Shown here: piece after piece, positions 39,230 through 48,693 of the stretch
How the letters are laid out: the number at the start of each line of letters is the position of its first letter
Position numbering within the stretch: position 1 is the stretch's first letter
Assembly (NCBI GenBank): GCA_030849945.1
Contig: JAVDKK010000001.1
Location: forward strand, 1,970,366 to 2,034,365
Source of the DNA: Schauerella fraxinea
GTDB taxonomy: Bacteria; Pseudomonadota; Gammaproteobacteria; Burkholderiales; Burkholderiaceae_B
DNA: 64,000 nucleotides
Direction of reading: 5' to 3'
Program-made: the position numbers and the translations under genes
The notes under the pieces: generated by a model
What the model was told of the DNA's origin: nothing
Databases searched by the model: none
Seen by the model: only the letters and a program-made list of their open reading frames with translations

Positions 39230-40015
39230 ATGATAAAAAGAAGTCCGTTCTCAGTGGTTCGCGCGGTGTTGTTCGCTCTAGTGGTCCGCGAGGTTCGCGG
39301 ACGTTTTGCGATGAATCGTCTTGGAGCCTTTTGGTTCATATTCGAGCCCTTAGCGCACATCGGAATATTATTGATAATTTTTACTTTGGTTAGGGGGAAG
39401 CCGAACTATGGACCACCCTTGCCAATGTTTTTAGTGACTGGGATAATCCCTTTTCTGTTATTTAAGAACATCTCGCTTAAAGGGATGGAAGCTATTTCCG
39501 CAAATAAGGCTTTATTTGCCTACAGACAAATAAAGCCTTTTGACACCATAATTGCACGCGCGATAGTTGAATGCGCGCTAATGGCGTGCGTGTATGGTGC
39601 ATTGATATTTGCCTTGGGGTTTTGGGGTGGCTATGATGTAGCCATTCACTATCCTCTGAAATGGTTGGCGGTTATGGCGATTGGAATAATATTTTCAATT
39701 GGGCTTGCGTTGATATTTTGTGTGATTGGAGAGGCGCTGCCTGAGTTAAAGTCATTGATAAAAATAATATTCATGCCGCTTTATTTCATATCATGCGTGA
39801 TCGTACCGCTTTGGCTTATTCCTGCGCACTTTAGGGAATGGATATGGTGGAATCCGTTCTTACATTTGGTGGATGGAGCCCGCGAAGCAACGTTTCTTTA
39901 CTATCCGGACATTAATGGAGTCGATTTGATTTATGCTGCTGAAGCTTCTTTAATATCGTTTTTCGTCGGAGTCGTGCTTTACCGGTTGCGGCGTAAGCAG
40001 CTTCAAGCGCTATGA
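39230..40015 (+). CDS. kpsM: Capsule ABC transporter permease (KpsM family)
   Basis: Integral-membrane half of the exporter that carries lipid-linked capsule across the inner membrane. The 261-aa, six-segment protein is ABC-2 type: it starts RAVLFALVVREVRGRFAMNRLGAFWFIFEPLAHIGIL, has FVTGIIPFLLFKNIS-like and ISCVIVPLWLIPAHFREWIWWNPFLHLVDGAREA segments, and ends in basic residues. AT-rich DNA. The ATG of kpsT overlaps its stop by 4 bp. Confidence 0.93.
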   Translation: MIKRSPFSVVRAVLFALVVREVRGRFAMNRLGAFWFIFEPLAHIGILLIIFTLVRGKPNYGPPLPMFLVTGIIPFLLFKNISLKGMEAISANKALFAYRQIKPFDTIIARAIVECALMACVYGALIFALGFWGGYDVAIHYPLKWLAVMAIGIIFSIGLALIFCVIGEALPELKSLIKIIFMPLYFISCVIVPLWLIPAHFREWIWWNPFLHLVDGAREATFLYYPDINGVDLIYAAEASLISFFVGVVLYRLRRKQLQAL

Positions 40016-40668
40016 TCGAGTTAAAAGCAGTTACGAAATCTTATCGCACCAACAGCGGGAAGAAATATGTTTTCCGAGATCTTTCATTTGTAATACCGTC
40101 AAATAAAAATATTGCAATAGTGGGCCGTAATGGAGCAGGAAAATCCACTCTTATGCGGCTGTTGGGGGGGCAAGACTCACCTGACAGCGGTCGAATCTCA
40201 ACATCTCAAACAATCTCGTGGCCTGTCGGATTGACTGGCGGATTCCAGGGGTCGATGAGCGGTCGCCAGAATGTCAAGTTTGTGGCGCGCGTTCACGGAG
40301 CGCTGGGAGCACGCATGACCGAGGTCGTGCGCTACGTGGAGGAGTTTGCTGAACTTGGTCGATACTTCGATCACCCTGTAAACACATATTCTTCAGGGAT
40401 GCGGGGGCGCTTGGCATTCGGGCTAAGTATGGCTTTCGATTTTGATTATTATTTAGTCGACGAAGCGATGTCAGTTGGCGACGCGCAGTTTAAGAAAAAA
40501 GCGACTTCAGAATTTAAGAGCAAGACCAGAAGCGCGAATATTATTTTAGTGACTCATGGCATGACTCAAGTTAGAACTCTGTGCGATATCGTTCTTCTGA
40601 TTGATAATGGAAAGATCCAAAGATTTGATGATATCGAAGAGGGTATTGCTGCGTACTCGGCCCTATGA
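40012..40668 (+). CDS. kpsT: Capsule ABC transporter ATPase (KpsT family)
   Basis: Energises capsule export with KpsM. 218 aa, the KpsT length. Walker A is GRNGAGKST (about 39-47), the signature is YSSGMRGRLAFGLSMA, Walker B is YYLVDEAMSVGD, and the switch histidine is in LVTHGM. The atypical SSGMRGRL signature is normal for polysaccharide exporters. The 4-bp overlap with kpsM indicates coupled translation. Confidence 0.95.
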   Translation: MIELKAVTKSYRTNSGKKYVFRDLSFVIPSNKNIAIVGRNGAGKSTLMRLLGGQDSPDSGRISTSQTISWPVGLTGGFQGSMSGRQNVKFVARVHGALGARMTEVVRYVEEFAELGRYFDHPVNTYSSGMRGRLAFGLSMAFDFDYYLVDEAMSVGDAQFKKKATSEFKSKTRSANIILVTHGMTQVRTLCDIVLLIDNGKIQRFDDIEEGIAAYSAL

Positions 40669-40712
40669 ATGTTGTTTTCGGAATTCCTTGAAAGATTCGG
40701 ATTGATCAATAA

Positions 40713-42332
40713 ATGCACAAACTTCTCATCGTTGGTCATCCTTCCTCGCGCTGTGATGACATTGAAGCGCTTCTCAATGATTGCGGAATGGCGAGCCCTT
40801 CTCTCAGCAAAAACGAGAAATTAACGCCAGTCCAGATTAACGAGATCATACTGAAAGCTAGTCGTGCTACGTGGAGCGAGGGCGATGGTCAGCCTGATTC
40901 GCTAGCACAATTAACGCCGAGCGACATTTGGCAGGGCTTAGTATTGGATCTAATGCTTGGAAATGTGAAAAACAGTTTTTGGGGCTGGTCTGATCCTAAC
41001 TCACTTTCTCTGCTCGATTATTGGAAGAGGCTAGATCCGAATTTAAAGTTTGTGTTCGTGTACTCGCGGCCGTCCATAGGGGCACTGTCCGAAGAAAATT
41101 CTGCAGATACAGACCAAAGGCAGCGGCAGGCTAGTGAGCATTTTTCAAATTGGACTAGTTTCAATTCCGCGATGCTGAATTTCTACTACCGAAATAGAGA
41201 TCGCAGCGTGCTGGTAAATACGGAGGAGGCGCTTAGTTCCGCTAGAGCTTATGTCAGTCAGATGAGGACTCGTTTAAACGCTCCGTTAGACGAATCAAAA
41301 TTACCTGGTTTAACTTTGTCGGCACAAGTCAAGCTTGAAGCTAGCACATATGCTTCGAGCGTGACCGTGCCCGATGAATCAGAGTTGCAATTGGAGAGAA
41401 AGTCATCCAAGGACACTGACGTTGAACTGATCCAGACGTATTTCGATAATAGGCTGATTGAAAATAATCCCGAAGTAGTCTCTTTGTTTGAGGAACTTCA
41501 ATCAGTTGCGACCCTGACGATTTCGACTCCCAAATTTAGTGACAGCGACAGCGACAGTGATATTGATCACGCTTGGGCGGCTTTTACGCGGCGGAATAAA
41601 TATACGTCAAAGGTAGAAGACCTGTTGCAGCTGAGTAATAAGCAACTTCAGCGATTCGAGGAGGAAAATGCTAGTGAGGTTCGTAGACTCAAAGCGAGAT
41701 TGATTTCCGTCGAAACTCAGATGCAGACTCAGACAGACGAAGTGAAATTCCTGAAGAATTCACTTGTCCAGCAGGAGCGTCACAACGCGTTACTCGCTGC
41801 CGAAAAACGGCAGGCGGAACAAACCCTTCAGGGTGCGACCGAAATACACGTCGTGGAAGTGGCAAAGCTTATCGAAGAATCAGAAACGCTCGTTGATCAC
41901 CTCCATTCAGTTCAAGAGGAACTGGAACGATTGTTTATTGAAAGATCACGGATTCAGGCGTTGTGGGACGGCACCCCGAAGCCAATTCGTGGCGCGGCGG
42001 ATGTTGTGAAGAATGACTTGCCTTATCGAATTGGGGCATTAATGCTGAGTCACTACAAGACCTTTAATGGAATCGTTACTCTGCCATTTCGAATTAGAAA
42101 AATGCGGCAGCAGATGAATGAGGAAGCACATTCAAAAATGGTGGAGGGAAACTACTTTCTAGATAATTTCAAGGATCGTGACGACGCTGAAAAGGTTAAA
42201 AGTCATCTTTCTTACCTATTGGGTATCGCCTACCTTAAATGTACGAATACTCCATTGGGGTGGTTATGCATGCCTGGTGAGATTAGGAAAGCGATAGCCG
42301 CGTTCAATCGACGCAAAATCGAACGCGTCTAA
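40713..42332 (+). CDS. Sulfotransferase-like coiled-coil protein of unknown role
   Basis: 539 aa, not assignable to a defined activity. The N-terminal ~190 residues resemble the fold of PAPS sulfotransferase-like proteins found with glycosyltransferases: KLLIVGHPSSRCDDIEALL at the start, FWGWSDPNSLSLLDYW (W90-W104) and LKFVFVYSRP. The lysine/arginine of the usual WGWKDPR motif is replaced by S/N, so catalysis is doubtful. A linker holds a DSDSDSD run near 275. A long coiled coil (about 305-415) and a C-terminal part rich in basic and aromatic residues follow. It lies 44 bp after kpsT in the same AT-rich stretch and is followed 38 bp later by another coiled-coil protein. It may be a scaffold for the capsule assembly complex. 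Confidence 0.6.
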   Translation: MHKLLIVGHPSSRCDDIEALLNDCGMASPSLSKNEKLTPVQINEIILKASRATWSEGDGQPDSLAQLTPSDIWQGLVLDLMLGNVKNSFWGWSDPNSLSLLDYWKRLDPNLKFVFVYSRPSIGALSEENSADTDQRQRQASEHFSNWTSFNSAMLNFYYRNRDRSVLVNTEEALSSARAYVSQMRTRLNAPLDESKLPGLTLSAQVKLEASTYASSVTVPDESELQLERKSSKDTDVELIQTYFDNRLIENNPEVVSLFEELQSVATLTISTPKFSDSDSDSDIDHAWAAFTRRNKYTSKVEDLLQLSNKQLQRFEEENASEVRRLKARLISVETQMQTQTDEVKFLKNSLVQQERHNALLAAEKRQAEQTLQGATEIHVVEVAKLIEESETLVDHLHSVQEELERLFIERSRIQALWDGTPKPIRGAADVVKNDLPYRIGALMLSHYKTFNGIVTLPFRIRKMRQQMNEEAHSKMVEGNYFLDNFKDRDDAEKVKSHLSYLLGIAYLKCTNTPLGWLCMPGEIRKAIAAFNRRKIERV

Positions 42333-42370
42333 CGGAATTTGCAAATGATATGTGCGGGAGTATCGGATAG

Positions 42371-44098
42371 ATGTTGACTCCAGACCAAGCTGTGGACTCG
42401 TTCCGCTCGAAGTTTAAGATCGGCCAGCCGATTACAGGTTGGCTCTACATCGGAGCAGGCAGCGGCGCCACATTCGAAATCGACGACTACTCTGACGTTC
42501 CTTACATTCTTGCGTTAGAAAGTGATGAAGCGTTATATGCAAAGTTGCAGCGGCGATTCACGAAATTCAAACGTTGGGAGTGCGGACGGTCTTCCCTTCC
42601 GTCACAGCCGATAATAGCGGCTGATACTGATGCATCTACCAAGCTGAGTATTGAGGAGATATTTTCGGTTTTCCTCCCGGCGAAAACCGCAAGTAAAGAT
42701 GCCACGGCGCTAGCGGTAAGACAGGCGCGATTCGATTGGCTCACAATCAGTTCAGTTTATTCGATATCGGAACTGAGCGGCTTGATGGATGCTCTATCCC
42801 AATTCAACGTTATCGAGTTAAGGGTTAGGAATTTTACTTGCCCTGAGATACACGCGGCCACTTCCAACGAAGCAGTTGAATTATTGCAGCGGTACGGTTT
42901 CATTTTACGTGGCACTGTAGAATCTCGAGACCCTGATTATAGTCATTTGTTTTTTTGTAGGGATTGGCCGAAGCTAATTGAGATTATGGAGGATCGCCTA
43001 GCGATTGCGGAAATCGAATCGAATGCTAGTCGGTCGATTATGGAAGCCGCAAAACAAGATCTCTCTGAGCATAGCGAAAAATCGGCAGTCGAGGTATCGA
43101 GATATCGTAAAGATATTGGAGCTTTGTCCAAGAGGATTGTCGATCTTGAGCATAGCCTTGCAGAGTTTAAGGCGCTCGCTCCCGAGTTTGACGCTCTCCA
43201 AAGTGCAATTGACGGCCTACGTTGTGACGTTACTGCTGAACATGATCGAGTTTCTCGACTTTTCTTGGATGGATTCGCTGAAATTAACGAGCGTCTGAAA
43301 TTGGATAATCGTCTTCAGCACACCGCTAAAGATGCTTTTGTGGAGGGTCGAGACCAGTTGGCGAGTGCGCGGCGTCACATCGAGCGACATGTTAGTGGTA
43401 CCGTAAAAAACGCGATGAAGCAGCTAGAAGCTTATATTGCAATCAGTAGCTACTGGAATGACGGGAAGCTTATTCCACCTATGCATGAGTGGGCAATTAG
43501 TCCTGATTTCGCGCGATATCTCATAGATCTCATCGAATCACACGACTACGACCTCATAATTGAATTTGGTTCAGGAGTATCCACTTCAGTGGTCGAGCGA
43601 ACCATAAAGAGTAAGCTTGAACGATCTAGGCTTCAGAGAATGACAGCCCATATCGCCTTTGAGCATAATGAGCATTACTTTCATAAGACCTGCTCACTGC
43701 TGAATAACGAGGCAAGTGGCGATGAATCAACGAGGTTGTCTCTGGTTGATCTTACGAGTTACACGGCCAGTGATGGATCAACATACGAATTCTATTCGTG
43801 TGAAACCGAGCTGAAGACGCTGGCATTGAAATTTTCTGCCTTTGCGCCAAAGATTTTGGTTGTAGTTGATGGGCCACCTGCGGCGACTGGTCCACATGCG
43901 AGATATCCAGCATTGCCCATCGTTGTAGAGAATTTCCCTGTAGGAGATATCGACTTTCTGTTGGACGATTACTCTCGTGCTGACGAGCAAGAGACGGTGG
44001 AAAAGTGGAAGACCTATTCGTCAACTAAGGGAATCACTATGCAAATCGAAGCGATCGAGATGGAAAAGAATGCATGTCTCGTCAGATTAGGCAGATAA
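42371..44098 (+). CDS. Two methyltransferase-like domains joined by a coiled coil
   Basis: 575 aa. The N-domain (about 20-200) starts GWLYIGAGSGATFEID and has a Rossmann-like look but a degenerate SAM site. The centre (about 205-345) is predicted coiled coil. The C-domain (about 375-575) reads LIIEFGSGVSTSVVE, then TAHIAFEHNEHYFHKT and KILVVVDGPPAATGPHARYPALP, which resembles class I methyltransferases of polysaccharide loci. A methyl-cap or chain-length role on the capsule is possible, but I infer this only from context. It shares the tripartite layout (small enzyme-like domain, coiled coil, C-domain) with its upstream neighbour. AT-rich. Confidence 0.6.
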   Translation: MLTPDQAVDSFRSKFKIGQPITGWLYIGAGSGATFEIDDYSDVPYILALESDEALYAKLQRRFTKFKRWECGRSSLPSQPIIAADTDASTKLSIEEIFSVFLPAKTASKDATALAVRQARFDWLTISSVYSISELSGLMDALSQFNVIELRVRNFTCPEIHAATSNEAVELLQRYGFILRGTVESRDPDYSHLFFCRDWPKLIEIMEDRLAIAEIESNASRSIMEAAKQDLSEHSEKSAVEVSRYRKDIGALSKRIVDLEHSLAEFKALAPEFDALQSAIDGLRCDVTAEHDRVSRLFLDGFAEINERLKLDNRLQHTAKDAFVEGRDQLASARRHIERHVSGTVKNAMKQLEAYIAISSYWNDGKLIPPMHEWAISPDFARYLIDLIESHDYDLIIEFGSGVSTSVVERTIKSKLERSRLQRMTAHIAFEHNEHYFHKTCSLLNNEASGDESTRLSLVDLTSYTASDGSTYEFYSCETELKTLALKFSAFAPKILVVVDGPPAATGPHARYPALPIVVENFPVGDIDFLLDDYSRADEQETVEKWKTYSSTKGITMQIEAIEMEKNACLVRLGR

Positions 44099-44182
44099 GC
44101 CAAAACTGAAGTTGGAGTTAGCGTGAATCGAGCCTGAGCTCATGGGCACGCGTTGAAATTTACACATAGGTTCTATTGAATT

Positions 44183-46126
44183 ATGAGCATAGCCAAGTCT
44201 GCAATCAGTGCGTATAAGGAAAAGAATTATAAGAAGGCGCTGGAGCTGTTCCGCCAGGCTGCGCAAGCGTATGGACCAAACGTATTTTCGGCAAATATAA
44301 GGATGTGCGAAAAGAAGCTAAATATGTCTGTGCCAGAGGTTATGCCTTCTCAAGAGAAAGCAGAGCAATTGATCGTAACGCCCAAGGATTCGAGCGTTCA
44401 CGTCACGGTTACTCCTCTAGCTACGGATTACGCTCTTCAATCGCTACAAAGTTACAGAGGTGCAAAAAGTTTAGATAAGAACCTCTTGGATGATGACTTG
44501 CCGCTTGTCAGCTATGTAATGACTTCACATAATGCCGAGCTGACGATCGAGAATGCGATCATGTCGTTGGTGAACCAGTCGTATCCTAAAGTAGAGGTTG
44601 TCGTCTGCGACGATCGTAGTAGTGATGGAACATGGGAAAAACTTACGCGGTTGGCGGAACGTCTACCTAAAGCATTGCGCATATTGCGAATGGAGTGTAA
44701 TGGGGGAACATACTTAGCGAAGAATGCAGCGATTTCCGTTGCAAAGGGAACGATAATAATGTTCCAAGATTCTGATGACTACTCGCATCCCGATCGCACA
44801 ACTGTGCAGGTTGAACCTCTGCTTCGAGATGCCAACTTAATCGCGACCCGAACGAAGTACTGCAGATTCAATCCCGATTCAGGCAGGATCGTCCCCGTAG
44901 CAAATACGTTGGCTAAATATGGTCTCATCACCCTCGCCGTGCGAAGTGATGCATTTGCCAGCATTGGATTCTTTGATGCTGTTCGGAAAGCTGGTGACGA
45001 CGAATGGTTTCAACGATTGCAACATCTGTATGGAAAAAATCGGGTTGCACAACTCGACGTGGCGCTTTACCTCGCGGAGCTGAGGTCGGGATCTCTTATT
45101 GCCGACATGTTGACGTTTAATGCCGATGGATCAGTTGAACAGTCGAGCTCTAAAGAGCGTAAAGACTATGTCAAGATTTTTCGGAGTCGTTTTGACGATT
45201 CGAAGAAACGACGCGATTGGTACAAGCAGAATTTCCCCGCGACTCCATTGAGACCTGTCGACATCTATTCCGCTTCCATCGCCTCCATCGCAAGTCCTGA
45301 ATGGCCTGTATACGCCGCGCTGTGCAGTATTCCGAAGCGAATCTATCAGTTGAAGTGCGTAGTTGATCGTTTATTACCGCAGGTCGACCACTTGTATGTA
45401 TATCTCGACAAGTACGATTCAACACCTGGTTTTTTGGATAACAACAAAAAAATTACCGTTTATCATTCGAAGAATTTCACGACAGATCACAGGGATAATG
45501 CGAAATTCATTCCTTTCAATGAGTTAAAAAAGAAAGGTGAGTTTTACTATTTTACTTGCGATGACGATCTAATATATCCTTTCGACTATGTACGAGCGTT
45601 AGTTCAAAAATTAACATATTACGAAAATCGGGTAATCGTAGGTTTGCATGGGGTCGTCTGCGAAGAAAAGGCAGAAAAGTATTTTAAACGACGCTTTATT
45701 TATCATTTCAAAGACCAAATTGATACGCCGCGACTAGTCAATAATCTTGGTACCGGAACGGTTGCATTTCACTCCTCGACGTTCGAATCAATTTTTCCCG
45801 AGCGATGGAACACCGGTGGAATGGTAGATATATACTTTTCTAACGAAGCGCTCCGGAGAAATGTACCAATGCTGTGTGTGGGTCGGCATGCCGGCTGGTT
45901 GACGGAAAACGAAATGCCAACTGATAACGCAACTCTGTTTGGAGAATTTAAAGACAAGGAAAAGCTTATAGTTGCAGAACTGAAGCAAGGCGAACCCTGG
46001 GGCTATCAGTCGATATTGCGTACGCTTGCCAAGCAAGATATCTCAGTTAAGGAGTCGCTTCAAAAGCTGCTTCCTCTCTTTGCAGATAAGATTTCGGTCG
46101 CCGAGATATTTCCGAGGCTTCGATGA
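44183..46126 (+). CDS. Two-domain glycosyltransferase with TPR-like N-terminus
   Basis: A 647-aa cytosolic glycosyltransferase, probably building the capsule repeat. Residues 1-45 look like a TPR (AISAYKEKNYKKALELFRQAAQAYG). A GT2 GT-A domain (about 108-330) has VVVCDDRSSDGTWEKL and the DxD-like FQDSDDYSHPDR. A second GT-A-like domain (about 370-600) contains YFTCDDDLIYPFDYV and a histidine-rich GLHGVVCEEKAEKYFKRRF part. The layout recalls dual-activity capsule polymerases with two transferase sites; the sugars cannot be predicted. Its GT2 domain resembles that of the minus-strand enzyme at 47243-48607 (GGTYLAKNAA against IGTYAAKNLA). It is last in the plus-strand operon. Confidence 0.8.
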   Translation: MSIAKSAISAYKEKNYKKALELFRQAAQAYGPNVFSANIRMCEKKLNMSVPEVMPSQEKAEQLIVTPKDSSVHVTVTPLATDYALQSLQSYRGAKSLDKNLLDDDLPLVSYVMTSHNAELTIENAIMSLVNQSYPKVEVVVCDDRSSDGTWEKLTRLAERLPKALRILRMECNGGTYLAKNAAISVAKGTIIMFQDSDDYSHPDRTTVQVEPLLRDANLIATRTKYCRFNPDSGRIVPVANTLAKYGLITLAVRSDAFASIGFFDAVRKAGDDEWFQRLQHLYGKNRVAQLDVALYLAELRSGSLIADMLTFNADGSVEQSSSKERKDYVKIFRSRFDDSKKRRDWYKQNFPATPLRPVDIYSASIASIASPEWPVYAALCSIPKRIYQLKCVVDRLLPQVDHLYVYLDKYDSTPGFLDNNKKITVYHSKNFTTDHRDNAKFIPFNELKKKGEFYYFTCDDDLIYPFDYVRALVQKLTYYENRVIVGLHGVVCEEKAEKYFKRRFIYHFKDQIDTPRLVNNLGTGTVAFHSSTFESIFPERWNTGGMVDIYFSNEALRRNVPMLCVGRHAGWLTENEMPTDNATLFGEFKDKEKLIVAELKQGEPWGYQSILRTLAKQDISVKESLQKLLPLFADKISVAEIFPRLR

Positions 46127-46210
46127 TAGCTTGTAGCGTAAGGCTGCGTTCTATAGCGGAAACGACGTTATCCAGCTCATTGCGTTTAAAGGCTTACTTT
46201 TGATCTCTTC

Positions 46211-46235
46211 GACCGTAAATGCTAGATTTACGGTC
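46211..46235. terminator. Hairpin between convergent capsule operons
   Basis: A perfect 10-bp stem, GACCGTAAAT-GCTAG-ATTTACGGTC, in the 221-bp gap between the two convergent units. There is no good T-run on either strand; it may still act as a transcription barrier or processing site. Confidence 0.5.
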
Positions 46236-46347
46236 AGGAAATATTTTAACTTGGCGCAAATTATCCGATGCCCGCAGCCGCGATAAAGTAAAGTCGCAAT
46301 TTATCTTGGGGATGAACTGACGCGATGCTGCATAAATTGAGTCAAGT

Positions 46348-47079
46348 TTACTTTTCTTGAAAAGCATTGATTGTGAGACGGGCATGCGTATGAGCACGCT
46401 CGCTGAAGTGAAACGGGGCAGGGCCCCATTGATGATCATCGGGACAGGTGAGCAGGTCGCCGTAGTCGATGAATTGCCTCTCTGTCAGGGTTTCTGCTTG
46501 ACAGTTATACATTCTTGAAAGAACGGCGTTTGAGTGATTGCACAATTCAACATCGAACGTCGCTCCGTTTTCAGTTTGATTTTGCCAGAACACTCGATTG
46601 ATAAGCACTCTATCCAACCATCCGCGCACTTTTAATAATTCGACGAGGCGGTGCCAGCCCTCGTACCAAAAGTCCATAAACTCTTCGCTGCCTGTAGTAA
46701 TCATGTGAAATTCGTTGGCGCTGGTCCCCATTGCTTTACGCAATTCCGCCGATAGTGTGAACCTGGCATTAGTCCCTGTTCGAAGTATGTTGAATCGCTC
46801 GTCGATTAGGTCGATCAGGATGACGTCCGGTTCAACTTCTAGAAAACTGGCGATCGTGGTTTTCCTGAGATCCGCGCGAACCATACGTTTCTGAAAAGAA
46901 GATTTTATTGTGGACGTATAGCTATCTCGTATCGGCACTGCAGAAAATAGCGAGCCGATTGATGTTCGAGCTGAATAAAATGCTACTTCAAAATTTGCGG
47001 TCTCACTATTGAATATGTCTCGAGAGACACAGCTTCCTAATATACTTATACGCATATTTTGCTCTGATCTATATTTCAT
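46348..47079 (-). CDS. DUF6270-like protein (possible SGNH-type hydrolase/acyltransferase)
   Basis: 243 aa from ATG 47079; ATG 47055 (MRISILGSCVSRD) is equally possible. The start ISILGSCVSRDIFN matches the GSC-SRD opening of DUF6270 proteins in polysaccharide clusters. The C-terminal DDHQWGPAPFHFSERAH could place a catalytic His as in SGNH esterases. Function is unproven; acetylation or deacetylation of capsule is a reasonable guess. It is the last gene of the minus capsule unit, 163 bp after the glycosyltransferase, and AT-rich. Confidence 0.65.
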   Translation of the reverse strand: MKYRSEQNMRISILGSCVSRDIFNSETANFEVAFYSARTSIGSLFSAVPIRDSYTSTIKSSFQKRMVRADLRKTTIASFLEVEPDVILIDLIDERFNILRTGTNARFTLSAELRKAMGTSANEFHMITTGSEEFMDFWYEGWHRLVELLKVRGWLDRVLINRVFWQNQTENGATFDVELCNHSNAVLSRMYNCQAETLTERQFIDYGDLLTCPDDHQWGPAPFHFSERAHTHARLTINAFQEK

Positions 47080-47242
47080 CTATTAGGTTGGACTGGAGCC
47101 GCGCCGGACGTATCCTTACGACCGGTTACTCGCTAGACGACTGGGAGAGCTAATCGTTAGATCTTAAGCGTTGGCTCCCTTTTCTGCGTCGTCGAGCATA
47201 GCTCAACCTTGCACTGATTTGAGGGATCTGTCGACTGCGGGT

Positions 47243-48607
47243 TCAGGTATGGTGCGGTTTTTTTCTAGATAGGATGTTCGGCATGCTTATATCACGAAGA
47301 ATTCTTTCGGCGCTTGTTTCTCTATACCGTGTTCTTGCTTCCGAATAACCAAAACGATCAGTGCCTGTAACACCATTGTGCATGAGCGATGACGAGAGTC
47401 CCATTGCAATTAGCATCGTTTCTCGTTGAAAATTGATCCGTCGATCACCGAACCGAGCGCGTATACGTTCAAAGTAGTCGGTGTCGGCACCGAATCGCAC
47501 TTGATCGAACCTTCCGACGAGTTCTAGCACCGGCGTTCGGCGAAAGACTAGCGTATTAGGCGACCATTGCCGCAGCGGCCACCCGGCTGGCGAGTAGAAG
47601 CGCGACGCTTCGTTGAGGCGGACATATCGACAGGTTACCGCTACGTTATTGTTCGATCGATTGAGCCAGCTAACGGCGCGATACAGTCTCTCTGAATGTG
47701 ACCAATCATCCGCGTCCTGAAAGGCGATGAATTCGGCTGTGCACTTCTGAAGCGCAAGATTCTTCGCTGCATAGGTTCCGATGTTTGATCGGAGCCGAGT
47801 GGGAAACACTCGGTCTGGATGATCTCTGTGTAGCTCAGAGATAATTTCCCAACTTCGGTCAGTGCTTCCATCGTCAATGATTACCAGTTGCACGACGACG
47901 CCTACCTGATTTAAAGCCGATAAAATTGAGCTTCTCACGTAGGATTCTGCATCTTTGACCGTCATTATTACGGACACCGTGCAGGCTGGCGCTTGCTTTA
48001 GGTGAGTAGTGGCATCCGTCCCAAATGTGTTGATGTCAAACCGAGATGAACCTATAGCGACCGTCACAGGCCTCAAGTTCATTTCGCTAAAGTACTTATT
48101 AAGCAACGATACTTTGTCGGTGACAGCGTTAGCTAAGTTGGCCGACAAGAGCAATTCATCACCCTCTCGGAGCAACAATGGCTCGAAATTCACATCCGCA
48201 TCTAAGCCGCATGCCACCGAAATCCTTGTGACCATCCGCCGATTGTTGGACTTTTGAGCAAGCTTTAATGCGCGCGTCGGCGATAGCCGGATAAGAAGCT
48301 TCCAGGCTCGCTCGTGTTCTTTCGATCCCTTTGGGTAGAGGGCCATCGCAACGGACGACATTTCAACTGCTGAATCTTGAGCGCCCTCAAGGAATGCGAT
48401 TCTGGCCATCACCAACGGGTGCTCTGCTTGGCTGAGAGCTAGGCGTTGCTTAGCACGCGAAAGAAGGCCGTAATCAAGAAGCCTGTTAAGTGTTGCAGTG
48501 GTCGTCGGCCTATCAAACTCATATGCAATTCGATGATACGGTGAACGCCGGCGGAGCAATACGCGTTTTACTAAGCTAATCAGTGCGTAGATCAGATCGC
48601 TTACCAT
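47243..48607 (-). CDS. Family 2 glycosyltransferase with helical N-terminal region
   Basis: 454 aa. The first ~200 residues are helical and TPR-like (LDYGLLSRAKQRLALSQAEHPLVMARIAFLEGAQDSAVEM). A GT2 domain (about 208-400) follows with VIIDDGSTDRSWEI, SNIGTYAAKNLAL and the metal-binding FQDADDWSHSERL. It would be cytosolic or at the inner membrane face. Its GT2 core is related to the first domain of the plus-strand enzyme at 44183-46126, suggesting duplication within the locus. It lies 86 bp after kpsS. The donor sugar is unknown. Confidence 0.85.
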   Translation of the reverse strand: MVSDLIYALISLVKRVLLRRRSPYHRIAYEFDRPTTTATLNRLLDYGLLSRAKQRLALSQAEHPLVMARIAFLEGAQDSAVEMSSVAMALYPKGSKEHERAWKLLIRLSPTRALKLAQKSNNRRMVTRISVACGLDADVNFEPLLLREGDELLLSANLANAVTDKVSLLNKYFSEMNLRPVTVAIGSSRFDINTFGTDATTHLKQAPACTVSVIMTVKDAESYVRSSILSALNQVGVVVQLVIIDDGSTDRSWEIISELHRDHPDRVFPTRLRSNIGTYAAKNLALQKCTAEFIAFQDADDWSHSERLYRAVSWLNRSNNNVAVTCRYVRLNEASRFYSPAGWPLRQWSPNTLVFRRTPVLELVGRFDQVRFGADTDYFERIRARFGDRRINFQRETMLIAMGLSSSLMHNGVTGTDRFGYSEARTRYRETSAERILRDISMPNILSRKKPHHT

Positions 48608-48693
48608 CTCGATTCTCTCAAGCTCTATGTGCCATTATTTGCAATGGTCAATAATAGATAAAATTAAAAGCACTGAAAAAGCAGGTTCTCATA

